From Eopsaltria australis (taxonomy: Eukaryota; Chordata; Aves; Passeriformes; Petroicidae): DNA of 64,000 bases. The stretch lies in contig JAVTVJ010000346.1 in the NCBI GenBank assembly GCA_034509425.1, positions 186,001 to 250,000 of the forward strand, in the 5' to 3' direction. Shown piece by piece: positions 61,151-64,000 of this stretch (within the stretch, counting starts at the first letter, position 1; each line of letters opens with the position of its first letter). The notes under the pieces are model-generated. The model was not told where the DNA came from, made no database searches, and saw only the letters and a list, made by a program, of their open reading frames with translations. The position numbers and the translations under genes are program-made.

Positions 61151-61510
61151 TCAATGCACTCCAGTAATGCATCTCCACAGCCACATGTCCTGCAGGTTTG
61201 AGGGTTGTGTCTCCATGGAGGGCAACCCCCTTTAGACTGCAGGAGGATGTGTGCCTGCACCTCCCTCCCTCCCTGCCCCAAATCAGAGCTCTCCTGGCTG
61301 AAAGCATCAGCTGTGGTTGCTTGTGTGGTACCTCTGTGCTGATGGCAGCTGCAGTTTTGATGGTGGCACTCAAAACACCTGAGTGTGGCTTGGGTTTTGG
61401 CATATTGGTCATGCAGAAAATCCTGGGGTCTGTTGGAACAGGCATGGAGGTTGGAAATATTTTTCAAGTTGGGACTACCTTTTTCCCAAAACACCTGTGG
61501 AAGGATTGGA

Positions 61511-61640
61511 GAATCAGGGAATGGTTTCAGTTGGAAGGGACTTTAAAGCTCATCTCCTTCCAACCCCCTGCCATGGGCAGGGGCACCTCCCTGTATCCCA
61601 GGTTGCTCCAAGCCCTGTCCAACCTGGCCTTGGGAACTCT
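61511..61640 (-). mobile_element. Short CR1 LINE 3' end
   Basis: Starts gaatcagggaatggtttcag and continues with ccctgccatgggcaggggca to ccaacctggccttgggaact. Confidence 0.88.
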
Positions 61641-63182
61641 CCTTTTATTCTCTGTGCAAACAGATCCCTTGCTCAGGCAGCAGCGACTCTTTATTCCAGA
61701 ATAATTTGTTGTCCTAATTCCTTCCTGTTGAAGCAACTCCATTTTGCATGGAATAATTAGCACTAATTTGGGCCTGGGATGGAAAACAAGAGTTCTGTGA
61801 CTTCAGAGGAGCAGACAAGAGCGTAACCTCTGCCTTCCCCGCGTGAGTCAGGTCGTGCCGTGCCATCCCTGCTCTGAAGCAAAATTAAAACCTGTCGGTG
61901 AGACCAAACATTCCAGGTTGGTGGGAGGGAGCAGGACGTGGAGATGTCACCAATTTTAAGCCTTCTGCTGTTGCAGGGAGCTGAGGACAAGCATGGTGAG
62001 GGGGGAAAGGAGCAGCACCTCCTTCCTTCTTGGCTGACACTGAGGAACAAATAAACAGAAATGTTCTCACCACGCTGATGTGAAAAGCTGCTCCTGAGCC
62101 AGCCTGGCCTGCTGGTGGATTCCTGGCGCCCCAGCCAAGTACTTGAGACCTTTTTATTGCCATAACGAGGACTTCCTCATCCTGCCCCGCAGTCTGACTC
62201 GATCCGTGGCTATTTTCTGGTCCTTCCAGGAAGGCATCCCTGCTCTGCCTTCCTTTGTGTAGGGAAGGGAAAGCAGCCAAATCCCTTCCCTGCCCCAAAT
62301 CCGTGCATGTCTGAAGAAGGGGAGGTGCAGGGCATCCTTCCCTGGTTTACCTGGGAAGCGTGAGATGAATTCCAGTGCGAAGCTGTGTCAGGCAGGATCT
62401 CCCCTGCCTGGCTGCCAGCTGCCTTTCTTGATGCTGGAGGGTTCAGTGGTTGCTGATGGAGTTGTGAGCACTGTGGCCATGAACATTTCTTCAGGATGAG
62501 TCCTGGAAGCAGTGGAAATGGGAGATGTCCAGCCTGGAAATCCCAGCTGGTAGAAAACAGTCTTCCATTGGCTTAATACTTGACCACCAGACACCTTGGC
62601 TGATGGATGGTGCTTAGACAGAGAATTTTGAAACCTGGATTCATAACTTGGGGATCCAAAACACTTTGCACTCCAAACTCCATCAGTAGAGGTGTGTTAT
62701 AGGCTCATTGTGTAGATGCTGCAGCAGCATACCTGTCTGAAAAACAGGGTTTGGCCTGTTGGAGCTTGTAGGTTTTGTGTATCCAAGTTAAGTAATAGGT
62801 GACAGGGAGGCTGGATCCAGGTATGAGCAGTGAATCAATCAGCACTGGGTTGCTCTGGGGTTGAACCAGCCCCCCCTGGGATGCCTGTCCTCCCATATCA
62901 CGCCTGATGTTTCGAAATAATCTCTGATTGTCCTGATGAACTAAACCCCAGGGGTTTAGCTGGCTTTGGGCTCCACCCCAACAGTGGTGACCTTGCTGCA
63001 GGGCTGGGGAGAGCAGCAATTCCTGGTGTGACTGCTGAAGGCAGGATGTCTCCCTGGGTCGGTGCTCACATGCTCTTCCCCAGGGAGTTGGGGATCGTCT
63101 GCCCAAAAGAGAATTGCAGAGAGTCTCCCCCAAAACTGGCACCCAGCCATCCTCACTTGTCCTCTGGGAACACTGCCACTGG

Positions 63183-63620
63183 ATGGTTTGGTGGGAAGGG
63201 GCCTCAAAGATTGTCTCATTCCACCCCCTGCCATGGGCAGGGACACCTCCCACTATCCCAGGTGGCTCCAAGCCCCATCCAGCCTGGCCTTGGACACTTC
63301 CAGGGATCCAGGGGCAGCCCCAGCTTCTGTGGGCACCCTGTGCCAGGGCCTCCCCACCCTCACAGGGAAGAATTTGTCCCTAATGTCTGATCTAAACCTA
63401 CTTTCTTTCAGTGTGAAGCCATTTCCTGTTCTCCTGTTGCTCCAGTCTGTCTTTATCTTTCCTATGGGTTCCCTTCAGGTCCTGAAAGGCCTCAGTTAGG
63501 TCATCCCAAAACCTTCTCTCCTCCAGGCTTGTCAATGCCAGTTCTCTCTCTTTCCTCACAGCAGAGCTGCTCCATCCCTCTGATCATCTTGGTGGCCTCC
63601 TCTGGACTCCAGCAGGCCAC
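63183..63620 (-). mobile_element. CR1 LINE fragment
   Basis: Minus-strand copy: ggtttggtgggaaggggcct, ccctgccatgggcagggaca, cctctggactccagcaggcc. It extends further 5' than most copies here. Confidence 0.92.
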
Positions 63621-64000
63621 AGTGGTGAGCTTGCCAACTGAGCAGCAGATCCTCCTGGAATCCCTGCGATTGTGTGGGCTCCATCCCTTGCTTTCCACCT
63701 GTATTTTTAGAGGTGCCAATTCCTCCTCTGGGATTTTCAAACACTTCAGTCACAACCTCAGGGCTGACAGTACTAATTTGTGTCAGTGAATGGCATCGTG
63801 GTCCCTGTCAGAGAGGGTTCTGCAGCCAGGAAATCTGTTCCTGGCCCCAGTGTGATTGCAGCCAGCTCAAAGTCCTGCTTGCTCCCACTCAGGCAGCTCT
63901 TACTCCATCCCCAAAAAACTCTGCTACACCCAGTGCAGACCCAGCCCTGGACCAGGGACAGGAGCAACAGGGCTGGAGGAAGAAGTGACCAACCAAGGCA

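Larger units (their letters stand above)
56787..64000. other. Repeat-rich noncoding DNA to the right edge
   Basis: If the CpG island at 56.5 kb is a plus-strand promoter, this would be its first intron or introns. It has five CR1 copies, a (TC)n at about 58596-58613, one candidate small exon at 59699-59775 and a conserved-looking block around 59960-60110. No coding exon could be identified. Confidence 0.45.

Noticed and set aside
60685..61494. Minus-strand frame of 269 codons
   Set aside because: Mostly antisense CR1 sequence (60690-61150).

Overview
This is a vertebrate, almost certainly avian, genomic window. It holds split genes with GT-AG introns, at least 27 recognisable CR1 LINE fragments (the dominant avian retrotransposon) and compact introns. 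The coding sequences are bird-like orthologues of three genes that are neighbours on human 20p13. The CR1 density and sequence style fit a songbird or relative, but I cannot fix the species.

Layout, left to right. Positions 1-16.8 kb contain no protein-coding exon that I can support. This is probably the upstream or first-intron territory of RNF24, with stretches that look like conserved noncoding DNA and a TATA-containing candidate alternative first exon at 15.19-15.47 kb. RNF24 (plus strand) has five coding exons from 16851 to 26886 and a GC-rich 3' UTR ending near 28.07 kb. A convergent intergenic gap follows. PANK2 (minus strand) has seven coding exons from 45582 down to 31958, with a perfectly recognisable mir-103 hairpin in its fifth intron and a CpG-island promoter at 45.4-46.0 kb. 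MAVS (minus strand) has six coding exons from 54365 down to 50239, with a CpG-rich 5' end near 55 kb and a probable long 3' UTR reaching about 47.83 kb. From 55.2 kb to the right edge there is CR1-rich DNA, a second CpG island at 56.4-56.9 kb that looks like the first exon of an unidentified plus-strand gene, and one candidate internal noncoding exon at 59.70-59.78 kb.

The genes are not a functional operon. RNF24 is a membrane RING-H2 ubiquitin ligase and PANK2 catalyses the first step of coenzyme A synthesis. The microRNA carried by PANK2 belongs to the miR-103/107 family, which is embedded in PANK genes across vertebrates. MAVS is the mitochondrial adaptor that relays RIG-I/MDA5 RNA sensing to interferon induction. 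Gene order RNF24-PANK2-MAVS is conserved with human, but I could not find the next human neighbours (AP5S1, CDC25B) in the 9 kb beyond MAVS.

I found no previously undescribed multi-gene system. The observations most worth a second look are the twin TRAF-type motifs across an intron of MAVS, the short predicted PANK2 amino terminus, the 21-bp minisatellite running into the last RNF24 splice acceptor, the putative RNF24 alternative promoter, the orphan CpG island at 56.5 kb, and a perfect palindrome of paired GATA sites at 59.97 kb. Exon boundaries were placed by hand from splice consensus, reading-frame continuity and remembered family sequence. No alignment, RNA or database search was available.
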